A DNA stretch of 40,045 bases, taken from Micrococcales bacterium. Lineage in GTDB: Bacteria; Actinomycetota; Actinomycetes; Actinomycetales; Dermatophilaceae. The notes below the pieces were generated by a model, which had not been told where the DNA came from, did no database searches, and worked only from the letters and a program-made list of their open reading frames with translations. A program made the translations under genes and the position numbers. Below are positions 1 to 9,786 of this stretch, in pieces. The stretch is taken from positions 1 through 40,045 of the forward strand of contig JAJTBD010000030.1 of assembly GCA_021287075.1 (NCBI GenBank), read 5' to 3'. How positions within the stretch are numbered: position 1 is the stretch's first letter; every line of letters begins with the position of its first letter.

Positions 1-1359
<1,359 letters not shown>

Positions 1360-1363
<4 letters not shown>

Positions 1364-2475
1364 CCGCCTTCGAGCCGCGCAGGCTCCTGCTCAGCGTCGC
1401 CGCGCCACTGCTCGCGCTCCTCGTGGCCTTCCTCGTCACCTCCCTCGTCCTGTCTGCCGTCGGCGACCCCGTGATGGACGTGTGGAAGACCCTGCTGGCC
1501 AAGCCGCGCCCGCGTCAGCTGGTGCAGATGATCAACGCCGCCAGCGTCCTCTACATCTCCGCCATCGCCGTGGCCATCGGCTTCCGGATGAACCTGTTCA
1601 ACATCGGCGTCGACGGCCAGTACCGCGTCGCCGCCTTCGCCGGCGCGCTGTTCGCCGGGCAGGCCTGGCTCCCCGGCTTCCTCAACGTGCTGCTGACCCT
1701 CGTCGTCGCCATGGTGGCCGGCGGCCTCTGGGCCGGCATCGCGGCATACCTCAAGGTCAAGCGCGGTGTCTCGGAGGTGATCTCGACGATCATGCTCAAC
1801 GCCATCGCCACCGGTGTCGTGCAGTGGATGCTGCTCAAGGTCGCCGACCGCCGTGAGGGCTCCAATGCCATCGGCACCAAGCGCATCCCCGAGAGCAGCC
1901 AGCTCGAGGGCTTCCAGTTGATCCCCGGCGCGCAGAACCGCGTCTACACCCTCATCCTGCTGTCGGTCCTGGTCGGCCTGCTCTACTGGTTCATCATCAA
2001 CAAGACCCGCTTCGGCTTCGACCTGCGGGCCACCGGTCAGTCCGAGACCGCCGCCGTCGCGAGCGGCGTCAAGGTCCCGCGCATGGTGATGACCGCGATG
2101 ATCGCCTCGGGCGCGGTCGCCGGCCTCATCGGCATGCCGCTGCTCTTCGGGCAGGACCACAACTACGGCACGACCTTCCAGGCCGGGCTCGGCTTCGCCG
2201 GCATCGGCATCGCGCTGCTCGGGCGCAACCACCCGGTCGGCATCGCGATCGCCTCGCTGCTGTGGGCCTTCCTCGACCAGCAGTCCAATGCCCTCCAGAT
2301 CAACGCCGGCGTCGCCGCCGAGCTGGTCAACATCATCCAGGGCGTCATCCTCTTTGCCGTCGTCATCGCCTATGAGCTGATCCGCCGCGCCGACCTGCGG
2401 CTGGAGCAGCAGAAGGTCGCCCGCGAGCTCGCCGCGCAGAGACCCGCCCCCACGACCGAAGGAGCCTCGGCATGA
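1360..2475 (+). CDS. Nucleoside ABC importer permease 1 (YufP/NupB-like)
   Basis: The product is a 371-residue inner-membrane permease of the BPD_transp_2 family (the fold of LivH and RbsC). It begins with one hydrophobic helix at about residues 8-32. The conserved core segment MNLFNIGVDGQYRVAAFAGA follows at about 77-96, and EVISTIMLNAIATGV is the coupling region facing the ATPase. The late segment AGLGFAGIGIALLGRNHPVG is typical of YufP-like subunits. The ATG start lies in an ATGA overlap with the ATPase stop, and its own stop overlaps the next permease start in the same way, so the three are one operon. It would pair with the second permease to form the channel. The substrate-binding lipoprotein (BmpA) is not in the window and is probably upstream. 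Confidence 0.92.
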
Positions 2476-3743
2476 GCGCCGCCGGTCTCGACGTCGGCGC
2501 CGAGCGCCTCGACGCCCCGCCCCGCACCGGCCGCCGCCTCCAGTGGTGGCACTGGCTGGTCATCGCCCTCGCCGGCCTGTTCGTGCTGTCCGTCCTGGAG
2601 GCCGTCACCGGCGCCAATGACATCGTCTCCTCCGGCGCCATCGCCGCCGCCTTCGGCCTGGCCGTCCCGATCGCGCTCGCCGGCCTCGGCGGTCTGTGGT
2701 CGGAGCGGGCCGGCGTGGTCAACATCGGTCTCGAGGGCATGATGATCCTCGGCACCTGGGGTGCGGCCTTTGCCGCCGTCCACTGGGGCGCGTGGGCCGG
2801 CATCATCGGCGGCATTGTCGGGGGTCTCATCGGCGGCCTGATCCACGCCATCGCCACCGTGACCTTCGGCGTCGACCACATCGTCTCCGGTGTCGCCCTT
2901 AACATCATCGGCCTGGGCGTGGCGAAGTACCTCTCGGCGCGCTTCTTCGCCAATCTCCCCGGCGGCGGCCCCACTCAGTCACCCTCGCTGCCCGACCTGC
3001 CCAGGCTCACCATCGGAGGCCTGTCCGACGGGCTCAAGAGCGTCGAGGACGACAACATCTTCTTCGTCTCCCAGATCGCCGCCGTGCTGCGGGCGCTGTG
3101 CACCGACCTGTCGGTCCTGACGCTTCTGGCCGTCGTGCTCTTCGTGGCGACGTGGTGGGTGCTGTGGCGCACCGCCTTCGGTCTGCGCCTGCGCTCCTGC
3201 GGCGAGTCGCCGGTCGCCGCCGAGAGCCTCGGCGTCAATGTCATCCGCTACAAGTTCCTCGCGGTCCTGATGTCCGGTGCCCTCGCCGGTCTCGGCGGTG
3301 CCTTTCTCTCGCTCGTGGCGGCCGGCATCTACCGCGACGGCCAGACCGGTGGCCGCGGCTATATCGGCCTTGCCGCGATGATCTTCGGCAACTGGCGTCC
3401 CGGTGGACTGCTGGCCGGCTCGACGCTGTTCGGCTACACCGACGCGATCCAGCTGCGCGCGGGCACCCAGACGGTGCACGCCTTCCTGCTCTTTGTGGCC
3501 GTGGTCCTGGTGGCCGTGGGCCTGTGGCAGGTCATCCGCAACCACCGCCTCGTGCAGGGCATCGGCGCGATCATCATGGGCGCGCTCGTCGCGGTCTGGT
3601 ACTTCACGACCGACGCGGTCGCCGGTGAGCTCACCTCGACCATGCCCTATGTGACCACCCTGCTGGTGCTGGTCTTCGCCTCGCAGCGTCTGCGAATGCC
3701 GGCCGCCGACGGCCAGGTCTATCGCAAGGGCGAAGGCCACTGA
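2472..3743 (+). CDS. Nucleoside ABC importer permease 2 (YufQ/NupC-like)
   Basis: The product is a 423-residue polytopic membrane protein, the second half of the importer channel. The hallmark LWSERAGVVNIGLEGMMILGTWGA sits near residues 75-98 (given here only as the family landmark), followed by FGVDHIVSGVALNIIGLG and, late in the protein, GRGYIGLAAMIFGNW. These are standard YufQ/BPD_transp_2 features. The N-terminal 30 residues are polar and Pro/Arg-rich before the first helix. The start overlaps the stop of the first permease by 4 nt. The stop is followed after 2 nt by the cytidine deaminase ATG, tying transport directly to pyrimidine salvage. An extra hydrophobic stretch at the C-terminus gives it a length slightly above many family members. 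Confidence 0.92.
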   Translation: MSAAGLDVGAERLDAPPRTGRRLQWWHWLVIALAGLFVLSVLEAVTGANDIVSSGAIAAAFGLAVPIALAGLGGLWSERAGVVNIGLEGMMILGTWGAAFAAVHWGAWAGIIGGIVGGLIGGLIHAIATVTFGVDHIVSGVALNIIGLGVAKYLSARFFANLPGGGPTQSPSLPDLPRLTIGGLSDGLKSVEDDNIFFVSQIAAVLRALCTDLSVLTLLAVVLFVATWWVLWRTAFGLRLRSCGESPVAAESLGVNVIRYKFLAVLMSGALAGLGGAFLSLVAAGIYRDGQTGGRGYIGLAAMIFGNWRPGGLLAGSTLFGYTDAIQLRAGTQTVHAFLLFVAVVLVAVGLWQVIRNHRLVQGIGAIIMGALVAVWYFTTDAVAGELTSTMPYVTTLLVLVFASQRLRMPAADGQVYRKGEGH

Positions 3744-3745
3744 CG

Positions 3746-4156
3746 ATGGCCGACATCGACTGGGAGGCCCTGCACACCAAGGCCGTTGCGGCGATGGAGC
3801 GCGCCTATGCGCCCTACTCCGACTTCCCCGTCGGGGTGGCCGGGCTGGTCGACGACGGCCGCGTCGTGGTCGGCTGCAATGTCGAGAACGCCGCCTATGG
3901 CGTCGGCCTGTGCGCCGAGTGCGGCATGGTCTCGACACTGCACGCCACCGGCGGCGGCCGGCTCCTCGCCGTCTACTGCGTGGGCGGCGATGGCGAGGCG
4001 CTCATGCCGTGCGGCCGCTGCCGCCAGCTGCTGTGGGAGCACGGCGGCCCGGAGTGCGTCCTGATGACTCCCGAGGGCGTGCTCCCCATGACCCAGGTGC
4101 TGCCGCAGGCCTTCGGGGTCGCCGACCTCGAGGCCGAGGCCGCGCGCCACGTCTGA
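3746..4156 (+). CDS. cdd: Cytidine deaminase
   Basis: This enzyme hydrolytically deaminates cytidine and deoxycytidine to uridine and deoxyuridine in the cytoplasm. The 136-residue length is that of the small homotetrameric class. The zinc site is complete: C56-A-E58 gives the first cysteine ligand and the catalytic glutamate, and P88-C89-G-R-C92 gives the other two cysteines, as in tetrameric Cdd. The substrate segment NVENAAYG (45-52) precedes it. The ATG lies 2 nt after the permease stop, so it is the last gene of the importer operon, or the next to last if deoA is read through. The product feeds uridine and deoxyuridine to thymidine phosphorylase downstream. Confidence 0.96.
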   Translation: MADIDWEALHTKAVAAMERAYAPYSDFPVGVAGLVDDGRVVVGCNVENAAYGVGLCAECGMVSTLHATGGGRLLAVYCVGGDGEALMPCGRCRQLLWEHGGPECVLMTPEGVLPMTQVLPQAFGVADLEAEAARHV

Positions 4157-4184
4157 GCCCCGCGGCATACCCCAGCGCGTGCGG

Positions 4185-4190
4185 CATGAT
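4185..4190 (+). promoter_or_regulatory. Putative -10 box of leaderless deoA
   Basis: CATGAT ends 7 nt before the GTG at 4198. The same hexamer at the same distance precedes the MerR gene. A transcript starting at the GTG would have no leader. Position and spacing are seen; promoter activity is inferred. Confidence 0.5.
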
Positions 4191-4197
4191 GGGGCAG

Positions 4198-5484
4198 GTG
4201 AGCGAGAACTTCGATGCAGTTGACGTCATCATCACCAAGCGCGGCAAGGGCGAGCTGAGCGATCCGCAGATCGACTGGGTGATCGACGCCTACACCCGCG
4301 GCGTGGTCGCCGACGAGCAGATGTCCTCCCTCGCGATGGCGATCCTGCTCAACGGCATGAACCGGCGCGAGATCGCCCGCTGGACCCAGGCGATGATCGC
4401 CTCGGGCGAGCGGATGGACTTCTCCTCGCTCTCGCGCCCGACCGCCGACAAGCACTCCACCGGCGGCGTCGGCGACAAGATCACCCTGCCGCTCGCTCCG
4501 CTCGTCGCGGCCTGCGGCGTCGCCGTGCCCCAGCTCTCCGGCCGCGGTCTGGGCCACACCGGCGGCACCCTCGACAAGCTCGAGTCCATCCCCGGCTGGC
4601 GCGCGTCGCTGAGCAACGAGGAGATGCTCGCCCAGCTCGAGGACGTCGGCGCCGTCATCTGCGCCGCCGGCGCCGGGCTCGCCCCCGCCGACAAGAAGCT
4701 CTACGCGCTACGCGATGTGACCGGCACCGTCGAGGCGATCCCGCTGATCGCCAGCTCGATCATGAGCAAGAAGATCGCCGAGGGCACCGGCGCGCTCGTG
4801 CTCGACGTCAAGGTGGGCTCGGGCGCCTTCATGAAGACCCAGGAGGACGCCGCCGAGCTCGCCCGCACGATGGTCGCCCTCGGCACCGACGCCGGCGTGA
4901 CGACGGTGGCCCTGCTGACCAACATGTCGACCCCGCTCGGCCTGACCGCCGGCAACGCCCTCGAGGTGCGCGAGTCGGTCGAGGTCCTCGCCGGCGGCGG
5001 CCCGCAGGATGTCGTGGACCTGACGGTGGCCCTGGCCCGCGAGATGCTCGCCGCCGCCGGCCACGAGGAGGTCGACCCCACCGACGCGCTCGCCGACGGA
5101 CGGGCCATGGACGTCTGGCGCGCGATGATCCAGGCCCAGGGCGGCGACCCCGACGCCGAGCTGCCGGTGGCCCGGGAGAGCGAGGTCGTCACCGCCCCCG
5201 CGACGGGCGTGCTCACCGAGCTCGACGCCTACAAGGTGGGCGTCGCGGCCTGGCGCCTCGGCGCCGGGCGGGCCCGCAAGGAGGACCCGGTCCAGGCCGG
5301 CGCGGGAGTCGAGATGCACGCCAAGCCCGGCGACCAGGTCACCGCGGGCCAGCCGCTGCTCACGCTGCACACCGACACCCCCGAGCGCTTCGCCCGCGCC
5401 CACAAGGCCCTCGAGGGCGCCTTCGCGGTCGCCGAGTCGGGTGCCCCTGAGGTCACCCCGCTCATCCTCGAGCGCATCGACTGA
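4198..5484 (+). CDS. deoA: Thymidine phosphorylase
   Basis: It phosphorolyses thymidine (and deoxyuridine) to the free base and 2-deoxyribose 1-phosphate. The phosphate-binding loop KHSTGGVGDK is at residues 85-94, and the family landmarks SGRGLGHTGGTLDKLE and LDVKVGSGAFMK follow; the C-terminal domain contains the usual AWRLGAGRARKED stretch. I chose the GTG at 4198 (VSENFDAVDVI, 428 residues). Two ATGs at 4186 and 4189 are in frame, but they lie inside or next to a CATGAT -10-like box placed 7 nt before the GTG, which fits leaderless initiation. The gene follows cdd after 41 nt and ends just before a strong inverted repeat shared with convergent deoC. A perfect copy of the iterated decamer lies between cdd and this gene (4162-4171). 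Confidence 0.94.
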   Translation: MSENFDAVDVIITKRGKGELSDPQIDWVIDAYTRGVVADEQMSSLAMAILLNGMNRREIARWTQAMIASGERMDFSSLSRPTADKHSTGGVGDKITLPLAPLVAACGVAVPQLSGRGLGHTGGTLDKLESIPGWRASLSNEEMLAQLEDVGAVICAAGAGLAPADKKLYALRDVTGTVEAIPLIASSIMSKKIAEGTGALVLDVKVGSGAFMKTQEDAAELARTMVALGTDAGVTTVALLTNMSTPLGLTAGNALEVRESVEVLAGGGPQDVVDLTVALAREMLAAAGHEEVDPTDALADGRAMDVWRAMIQAQGGDPDAELPVARESEVVTAPATGVLTELDAYKVGVAAWRLGAGRARKEDPVQAGAGVEMHAKPGDQVTAGQPLLTLHTDTPERFARAHKALEGAFAVAESGAPEVTPLILERID

Positions 5485-5493
5485 CCGGCCACG

Positions 5494-5537
5494 ACACACA
5501 AGAGGGATATGCCGCGCGGCATACCCCTCTTGTGTGT
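5494..5537. terminator. Bidirectional hairpin terminator between deoA and deoC
   Basis: Two 22-nt arms (5494-5515 and 5516-5537) are reverse complements with a single A/C mismatch and no separate loop. The centre is one near-perfect and one perfect copy of the decamer GGTATGCCGC placed head to head; the outer part is the ACACACAAGAGGG arm and its complement. It lies between the convergent stops of deoA (5484) and deoC (5546), so it can terminate both. There is no clear U-tract, as is common in GC-rich actinobacteria. Confidence 0.85.
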
Positions 5538-5545
5538 GGGCCGGC

Positions 5546-6346
5546 CTAGTAGTCCTTGCTGGCCGGCGCGTCCGGCGTCTGGCCGGGCTCGGGGACGACG
5601 AGCGTGCCCGCGGCCTCGCGCTCACGGGCGCCGGCGAGCAGCGCCTCGGTGGAGGAGGTGCCGATGCGGGTGACGCCCTCGGCGAGCATCGCGAGCAGCG
5701 CGTCGATGTCGCGCACGCCGCCCGAGGCCTTGACCTGCATGGTGTGGGGGGTCTCGGCGCGCATCAGCCGCACGTCGGGGAGGGTGGCGCCGCCGCCGGC
5801 GAACCCGGTGCTGGTCTTGGTGAAGTCGGCGCCGGCCTCGGCGGAGGCATGGCAGGCCGCCTTCTTCTGCTCGTCGTCGAGCAGCGCGGTCTCGAAGATC
5901 ACCTTGACCAGGGCGCCTGCCCCGTGGCCGACCGCGACGACCGCCTCGATGTCGCGGCGCACGCCGTCGACGTCGCCGCCGCGCAGGCGGCCGATGTTGA
6001 GGACCATGTCGAGCTCGGTCGCGCCGTCGGCCAATGCCTGGCGGGCCTCTGCGACCTTGGCCGCAGACGTGGTGGTGCCATGGGGGAAGCCGATGACCGT
6101 GCACACGCGCGTGGGCGACCCGGAGGTGGCGCGGGCGGCCATCGCCACATCGGAGGGGCGCACGCACACGCTCCAGATGTGCTCTGCCGCAAGCGATCTC
6201 ACGCTCGCCTCGACCTCGGCGGGGGTCAGCTCCGGCTTGAGCAGCGCATGGTCGATCAGGTCGGCGACATCCTGCACCGTCAGGGTCGTCCCGGGGGCAT
6301 AGCGGCGCGCGGCCTCTTCGGCTGGGGTGTTCCCTTGGCTGGTCAT
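5546..6346 (-). CDS. deoC: Deoxyribose-phosphate aldolase
   Basis: It cleaves 2-deoxyribose 5-phosphate to glyceraldehyde 3-phosphate and acetaldehyde, the last step of deoxynucleoside catabolism. The 266-residue TIM barrel shows the Schiff-base lysine in DFTKTSTGF (K177), the second active-site lysine in VKASGGVR (K206), and the acidic residues in TELDMVLNIG (about 110-119). The N-terminus carries about 25 extra residues relative to the compact bacterial enzyme. It converges on deoA and is divergent from the cupin-add pair. The ATG start is supported by a TAGCCT box 6 nt upstream, which implies leaderless transcription. It uses the product of DeoA/PunA after mutase action by the enzyme encoded at 16849-18519. 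Confidence 0.96.
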   Translation of the reverse strand: MTSQGNTPAEEAARRYAPGTTLTVQDVADLIDHALLKPELTPAEVEASVRSLAAEHIWSVCVRPSDVAMAARATSGSPTRVCTVIGFPHGTTTSAAKVAEARQALADGATELDMVLNIGRLRGGDVDGVRRDIEAVVAVGHGAGALVKVIFETALLDDEQKKAACHASAEAGADFTKTSTGFAGGGATLPDVRLMRAETPHTMQVKASGGVRDIDALLAMLAEGVTRIGTSSTEALLAGAREREAAGTLVVPEPGQTPDAPASKDY

Positions 6347-6352
6347 GACCCA

Positions 6353-6358
6353 AGGCTA
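6353..6358 (-). promoter_or_regulatory. Putative -10 box of leaderless deoC
   Basis: On the minus strand TAGCCT ends 6 nt before the ATG at 6346. The same hexamer precedes maf with a 7-nt spacer. Inferred promoter. Confidence 0.55.
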
Positions 6359-6415
6359 GGGCAGGCGCGCAGCCGCGGCCATGTCCGGTCATGCACCTCG
6401 CCGGGCTCGCGGCCG

Positions 6416-6421
6416 TAGAGT
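6416..6421 (+). promoter_or_regulatory. Putative -10 box of leaderless cupin-add operon
   Basis: TAGAGT ends 7 nt before the GTG at 6429. It lies 57 nt from the deoC -10 box on the other strand, so the intergenic region holds two divergent promoters. Inferred from position and consensus. Confidence 0.55.
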
Positions 6422-6428
6422 GGTCAGC

Positions 6429-6791
6429 GTGCCCGAGCTGATCCCCACCCCGACGTCCATCCCCGTGCCCGGAGGCAAGGTGATCGAGGAGCATGTCGGC
6501 CGTGCGACCACCTCGACCGACCACGTCTCGGTCGCCCACATGAAGGCCCCGCCCGGCTGGTCCGAGCCGGCCCAGGTCCCCGAGTTCGAGGAGATCACCC
6601 TCGTGCTCGCCGGTGAGGTCGTCGTGGAGCACGACGGCGGCAGCCTGCATGTCACTGCCGGGCAGTCGGTGGTGACCCGTCCCGGGGAGCGGGTGCGCTA
6701 CTCCTGCGGCCCCAAGGGTGCGGAATATGTCGCCGTGTGCCTGCCGGCCTTCACCCCCGAGGGCGCCCACCGCGAGGAGGAGACCTCATGA
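6429..6791 (+). CDS. Small cupin-domain protein
   Basis: This 120-residue protein is almost entirely one cupin beta-barrel. The segment [20 protein letters not shown] followed by [21 protein letters not shown] matches the two cupin motifs. The first motif has E-E where many cupins have two histidines, so the metal site is not obviously complete. The GTG start is fixed by the leaderless -10 box at 6416. The stop overlaps the adenosine deaminase ATG by 4 nt, so the two are co-translated. A role linked to purine salvage or stress is possible, but nothing in the sequence names a substrate. I regard it as a conserved single-domain cupin of unknown function. Confidence 0.85.
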   Translation: MPELIPTPTSIPVPGGKVIEEHVGRATTSTDHVSVAHMKAPPGWSEPAQVPEFEEITLVLAGEVVVEHDGGSLHVTAGQSVVTRPGERVRYSCGPKGAEYVAVCLPAFTPEGAHREEETS

Positions 6792-7930
6792 CCGCCGATG
6801 CGACACTGAGCACCGCCGAGGCCGTGCTGCGTGCGCCTAAGGCCCTGCTCCACGACCACCTCGACGGGGGGCTGCGGCCGCAGACCATCATCGAGATCTC
6901 CGACGAGATCGGGTATGCCGCGCTGCCGGCCCGCGACGCCGATGCCCTCGGCACGTGGTTCGCCGAGGCCGCCGACTCCGGCTCCCTGGAGCGCTACCTG
7001 ACGACCTTCGACCACACGATCGCGGTCATGCAGACCGTCGAGGGCATCCGCCGGGTGGCCCGCGAGTGCGTCGAGGACCTCGCCGACGACGGCGTGGTCT
7101 ATGCCGAGATCCGTTATGCCCCAGAGCAGCACCTCCAGGAGGGGCTGGCGCTCGAGGATGTCGTCGAGGCCGTCAACGCCGGCTTCCGCGAGGGCGAGCA
7201 GGCCGCCGCCGAGCGGGGCCACCGCATCCGCAGCGGCGCGCTGCTGACCGCCATGCGCCACGCCGCCAAGTCCACCGAGATCGCCGAGCTCGCCGTGCGA
7301 TACCGCGACGACGGGGTCGTCGGCTTCGACATCGCCGGCGCCGAGGCCGGCTACCCGCCCACCCGCCACCTCGACGCCTTCGAGTACCTCCGGCGCGAGA
7401 ACGCCCACTTCACCATCCATGCCGGCGAGGCCTTCGGTCTCCCCAGCATCTGGGAGGCCATCCAGTGGTGTGGCGCTGACCGGCTCGGCCACGGCGTGCG
7501 CATCGTCGACGACATCGAGATCGCAGGCCGGGCCTTCACCGACGACGCGGCGGCGGCGATGCGCGCCTCCCGGGAGGACATGCGCCTGGGCCGCCTCGCG
7601 GCATACGTGCGGGACATGCGCATCCCCCTCGAGATGTGCCCCAGCAGCAATATCCAGACCGGGGCCGCCGACTCCTTCGCCACCCACCCGATCACGCTGC
7701 TGAAGGACCTGCGCTTCCGGGTCACCGTCAACACCGACAACCGCCTGATGAGCCACACGTCCATGTCACGCGAGATGGGGCTGCTGGTCGAGGAGGCGGG
7801 CTGGAGCATGACCGACCTGCGGTGGGCGACGATCAACGCGATGAAGTCGGCGTTCATCCCCTTCGACGAGCGGCTGGCGATCATCGAGGAGATCGTCAAG
7901 CCCGGCTACGACGCGCTGCTGCCCAGCTGA
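6788..7930 (+). CDS. add: Adenosine deaminase
   Basis: It converts adenosine and deoxyadenosine to inosine and deoxyinosine, feeding purine nucleoside phosphorylase. The 380-residue protein has the zinc ligands H22 and H24 in LLHDHLDGG, the third histidine in TIHAGEAFG (with the catalytic glutamate), and RLGHGVRI. The last metal-site motif reads NTDNRLMS: the zinc-binding aspartate is present, but the following residue is Asn where the mammalian enzyme has a second Asp; I recall this form from actinobacterial adenosine deaminases. The ATG overlaps the cupin stop (ATGA), and a GAGGAGGAG ribosome-binding site lies just upstream. The 3' end overlaps the convergent RDD gene by 25 nt. A perfect iterated decamer (6912-6921) encodes Tyr-Ala-Ala here. 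Confidence 0.96.
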   Translation: MTADATLSTAEAVLRAPKALLHDHLDGGLRPQTIIEISDEIGYAALPARDADALGTWFAEAADSGSLERYLTTFDHTIAVMQTVEGIRRVARECVEDLADDGVVYAEIRYAPEQHLQEGLALEDVVEAVNAGFREGEQAAAERGHRIRSGALLTAMRHAAKSTEIAELAVRYRDDGVVGFDIAGAEAGYPPTRHLDAFEYLRRENAHFTIHAGEAFGLPSIWEAIQWCGADRLGHGVRIVDDIEIAGRAFTDDAAAAMRASREDMRLGRLAAYVRDMRIPLEMCPSSNIQTGAADSFATHPITLLKDLRFRVTVNTDNRLMSHTSMSREMGLLVEEAGWSMTDLRWATINAMKSAFIPFDERLAIIEEIVKPGYDALLPS

Positions 7931-8733
7931 TCAGGCGGGACGAGACGCTCGCGCAGCTGCCGGTCGCGCTCGAGGCGCGCGGCGTCACGGGTGCGGCGCT
8001 CGGCGAGCACTGCTGCCAGGACCCACTCGGGGTGGATGCCGGCGGGCGGGGCCGGGCTGACATGGGTGAGGGTCTCGGCGAGCAGCTGGCGGCCGGTGAC
8101 CTCGCGCACGTGCGGCGCGAAGGAGGGCGCCCGCGCCACGAACTGGCGCAGGTTGGCCGCCAGGGCGTCGGGCAGCGGGGCGATGTCGGCCGTGCGCGCC
8201 CAGTAGGCGAGCGGGGGCGGCATCTGCGCCGGCGGGGGCAGGGTGACGGTCTGTCGCTCCCGCACGACATAGGTGCCGGCGAGATAGTCGCCCAGGCGTT
8301 TGCCCTTGCGGGAGAAGGCCGCCGACGCGAGGGCGGGCATGCCGACGAAGAGATAGATCTCGACCACGCCGAGCATCGCCCGGGTGAAGGCATGACGCAC
8401 GGTGATCGGTCCGGCGTCGTCGCGGACGGTGCGCAGCCCGGTCGCGTAGTGCCCGACGGTCTTGCCGCGGGTGAGGGTCTCGAACGCGGTCGGGTAGCCG
8501 ACGAAGACCAACACGGTCAGGGCGGTGAAGGCGGCCGCGATCAGGGCCCCGTCGGTGCGCCCGAACAGCAGGGAGACGGCCCAGACACCCAGGGCATACA
8601 GCACATAGCCGATCGTGATGTCGAGCATGCCCGAGAGGATGCGCAGCCCGATGCCGGCGCTGGGCAGGTCGAGAGCGACGGCCTCGCCCGTGACCAGATC
8701 GTCCGAGCCCACCCCGACGGTCGCGCTGCTCAT
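7906..8733 (-). CDS. RDD-family membrane protein
   Basis: The 275-residue protein has an RDD domain in its first 150 residues: two hydrophobic helices (about 28-58 and 62-85), then [18 protein letters not shown] and a third helix with [14 protein letters not shown], the usual RDD ending. The remaining 120 residues are cytoplasmic, Pro/Ala-rich and helical, longer than in minimal RDD proteins. RDD and SpoIIM genes are commonly paired near MoxR/DUF58 operons in actinobacteria, and that is the layout here. The start at 8733 is 28 nt from the divergent SpoIIM start and sits against a shared palindromic promoter. The 3' end overlaps add by 25 nt, which would couple the two convergent genes. Transported substrate, if any, is unknown. 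Confidence 0.88.
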   Translation of the reverse strand: MSSATVGVGSDDLVTGEAVALDLPSAGIGLRILSGMLDITIGYVLYALGVWAVSLLFGRTDGALIAAAFTALTVLVFVGYPTAFETLTRGKTVGHYATGLRTVRDDAGPITVRHAFTRAMLGVVEIYLFVGMPALASAAFSRKGKRLGDYLAGTYVVRERQTVTLPPPAQMPPPLAYWARTADIAPLPDALAANLRQFVARAPSFAPHVREVTGRQLLAETLTHVSPAPPAGIHPEWVLAAVLAERRTRDAARLERDRQLRERLVPPDQLGSSAS

Positions 8734-8736
8734 GGC

Positions 8737-8758
8737 GTCACCCTAGCGCTAGGGTGAC
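8737..8758. promoter_or_regulatory. Perfect 22-bp palindrome carrying two divergent leaderless promoters
   Basis: The half-site GTCACCCTAGC (8737-8747) is followed at once by its exact reverse complement (8748-8758). Each strand contains TAGGGT: at 8750-8755 it ends 6 nt before the SpoIIM GTG (8762), and at 8740-8745 on the minus strand it ends 6 nt before the RDD ATG (8733). Both genes would be leaderless with start codons only 28 nt apart. The symmetry could also be an operator for a dimeric regulator. The geometry is seen; promoter use is inferred. Confidence 0.72.
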
Positions 8759-8761
8759 GGC

Positions 8762-9757
8762 GTGGATCTGGATGCCTTCGTCGCCGCCCACCAGAGGGAG
8801 TGGTCGCGCCTAGAGGAGCTGGTCGCCAAGCGCCGGCTCACCGGCGCCGAGGCCGACGAGATCCTCGACTCCTATCAGCGGGTGGCCACCCACCTGTCGG
8901 TCGTGCGCTCGACCAACCCCGACCCGAGCCTGGTCGGCTATCTGTCGATGCTGCTCGCCCGGGCCCGGTCCAGGTCGGCGGGGACGCGCAGCGTCTCCTG
9001 GGGCGATGTCGGCAGGTTCTTTGCCGTCACCTATCCGGCCGCGCTCTATCGCCTGCGCTGGTGGTGGCTGGCGACCCTGCTGGTCAACGTCGTCCTGGCC
9101 TTCGCGCTCGGCTGGTACTTCCTCCAGCACCCATCCTGGGAGACCTCGATGGCCGCGCCCGAGCAGATCCGGCAGCTGGTCGAGAACGACTTCGAGGGCT
9201 ACTACAGCGAATACGCCGCGACCTCCTTCGCGCTGCGCGTGTGGACCAACAACTTCTGGATCGCGTTGCTGTGCATCGCTCTTGGCGTGCTGGGTCTGCC
9301 CGTCGTGTTCATCCTGCTCCAGAACGTCCTCAACGTCGCGATCATGGGGGCGATCATGTGGCGCCACGGCCGTGGCGCGCTCTTCTTCGGGCTGATCCTG
9401 CCCCACGGGCTGCTCGAGCTCACCAGTGTCTTCGTGGCAGCGGGTGTCGGGATGCGGCTGTTCTGGGCGTGGGTGGAGCCGGGTCCGCGCACCCGTGCCC
9501 AGGCCCTCGCCGAGGAGGGGCGCACCACCATCGCCGTCGGCGCCGGGCTGGTCGTCACGCTCCTGCTGTGCGGCGTCATCGAGGCCTTTGTGACCCCCTC
9601 GCCACTGCCCACCTTCGCGCGCGTCGGCATCGGTGTCCTGGCCGAGCTGGCGTTCTTTGCCTATGTCTTCACCCTCGGCCGGTGGGCCGTCCAGCGTGGC
9701 GAGACCGGCGACCTCGCCGAGGCCGAGCGCGGCTACTCTGCGCCGGTCGCCGGCTAG
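8762..9757 (+). CDS. SpoIIM-like (DUF95) integral membrane protein
   Basis: The 331-residue protein belongs to the stage II sporulation protein M family. It starts MDLDAFVAAHQREWSRLEELV, a soluble helical region typical of the actinobacterial members, and then has about five membrane segments (near 105-122, 165-200, 215-235, 255-275 and 290-310). The SpoIIM landmark NFWIALLCIALGVLGLPVVFIL and the segment FFGLILPHGLLELTS with its conserved His/Glu are present. The organism type does not imply endospores; such proteins occur with RDD, MoxR and DUF58 genes outside sporulation. The GTG start is set by the palindromic promoter at 8737-8758. It is followed after 29 nt by a small membrane protein with its own -10 box. 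Confidence 0.9.
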   Translation: MDLDAFVAAHQREWSRLEELVAKRRLTGAEADEILDSYQRVATHLSVVRSTNPDPSLVGYLSMLLARARSRSAGTRSVSWGDVGRFFAVTYPAALYRLRWWWLATLLVNVVLAFALGWYFLQHPSWETSMAAPEQIRQLVENDFEGYYSEYAATSFALRVWTNNFWIALLCIALGVLGLPVVFILLQNVLNVAIMGAIMWRHGRGALFFGLILPHGLLELTSVFVAAGVGMRLFWAWVEPGPRTRAQALAEEGRTTIAVGAGLVVTLLLCGVIEAFVTPSPLPTFARVGIGVLAELAFFAYVFTLGRWAVQRGETGDLAEAERGYSAPVAG

Positions 9758-9774
9758 CGCGAGCGAGCCCCAAC

Positions 9775-9780
9775 TAGGCT
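9775..9780 (+). promoter_or_regulatory. Putative -10 box of leaderless small membrane protein gene
   Basis: TAGGCT ends 6 nt before the ATG at 9787. The same hexamer precedes punA and accA. Inferred. Confidence 0.5.
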
Positions 9781-9786
9781 GCGGGC

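Noticed and set aside
4186..4191. ATG start codons for thymidine phosphorylase
   Set aside because: They overlap the -10-like box; the GTG at 4198 begins the conserved SENFDAVDVI sequence with the spacing seen at other genes.
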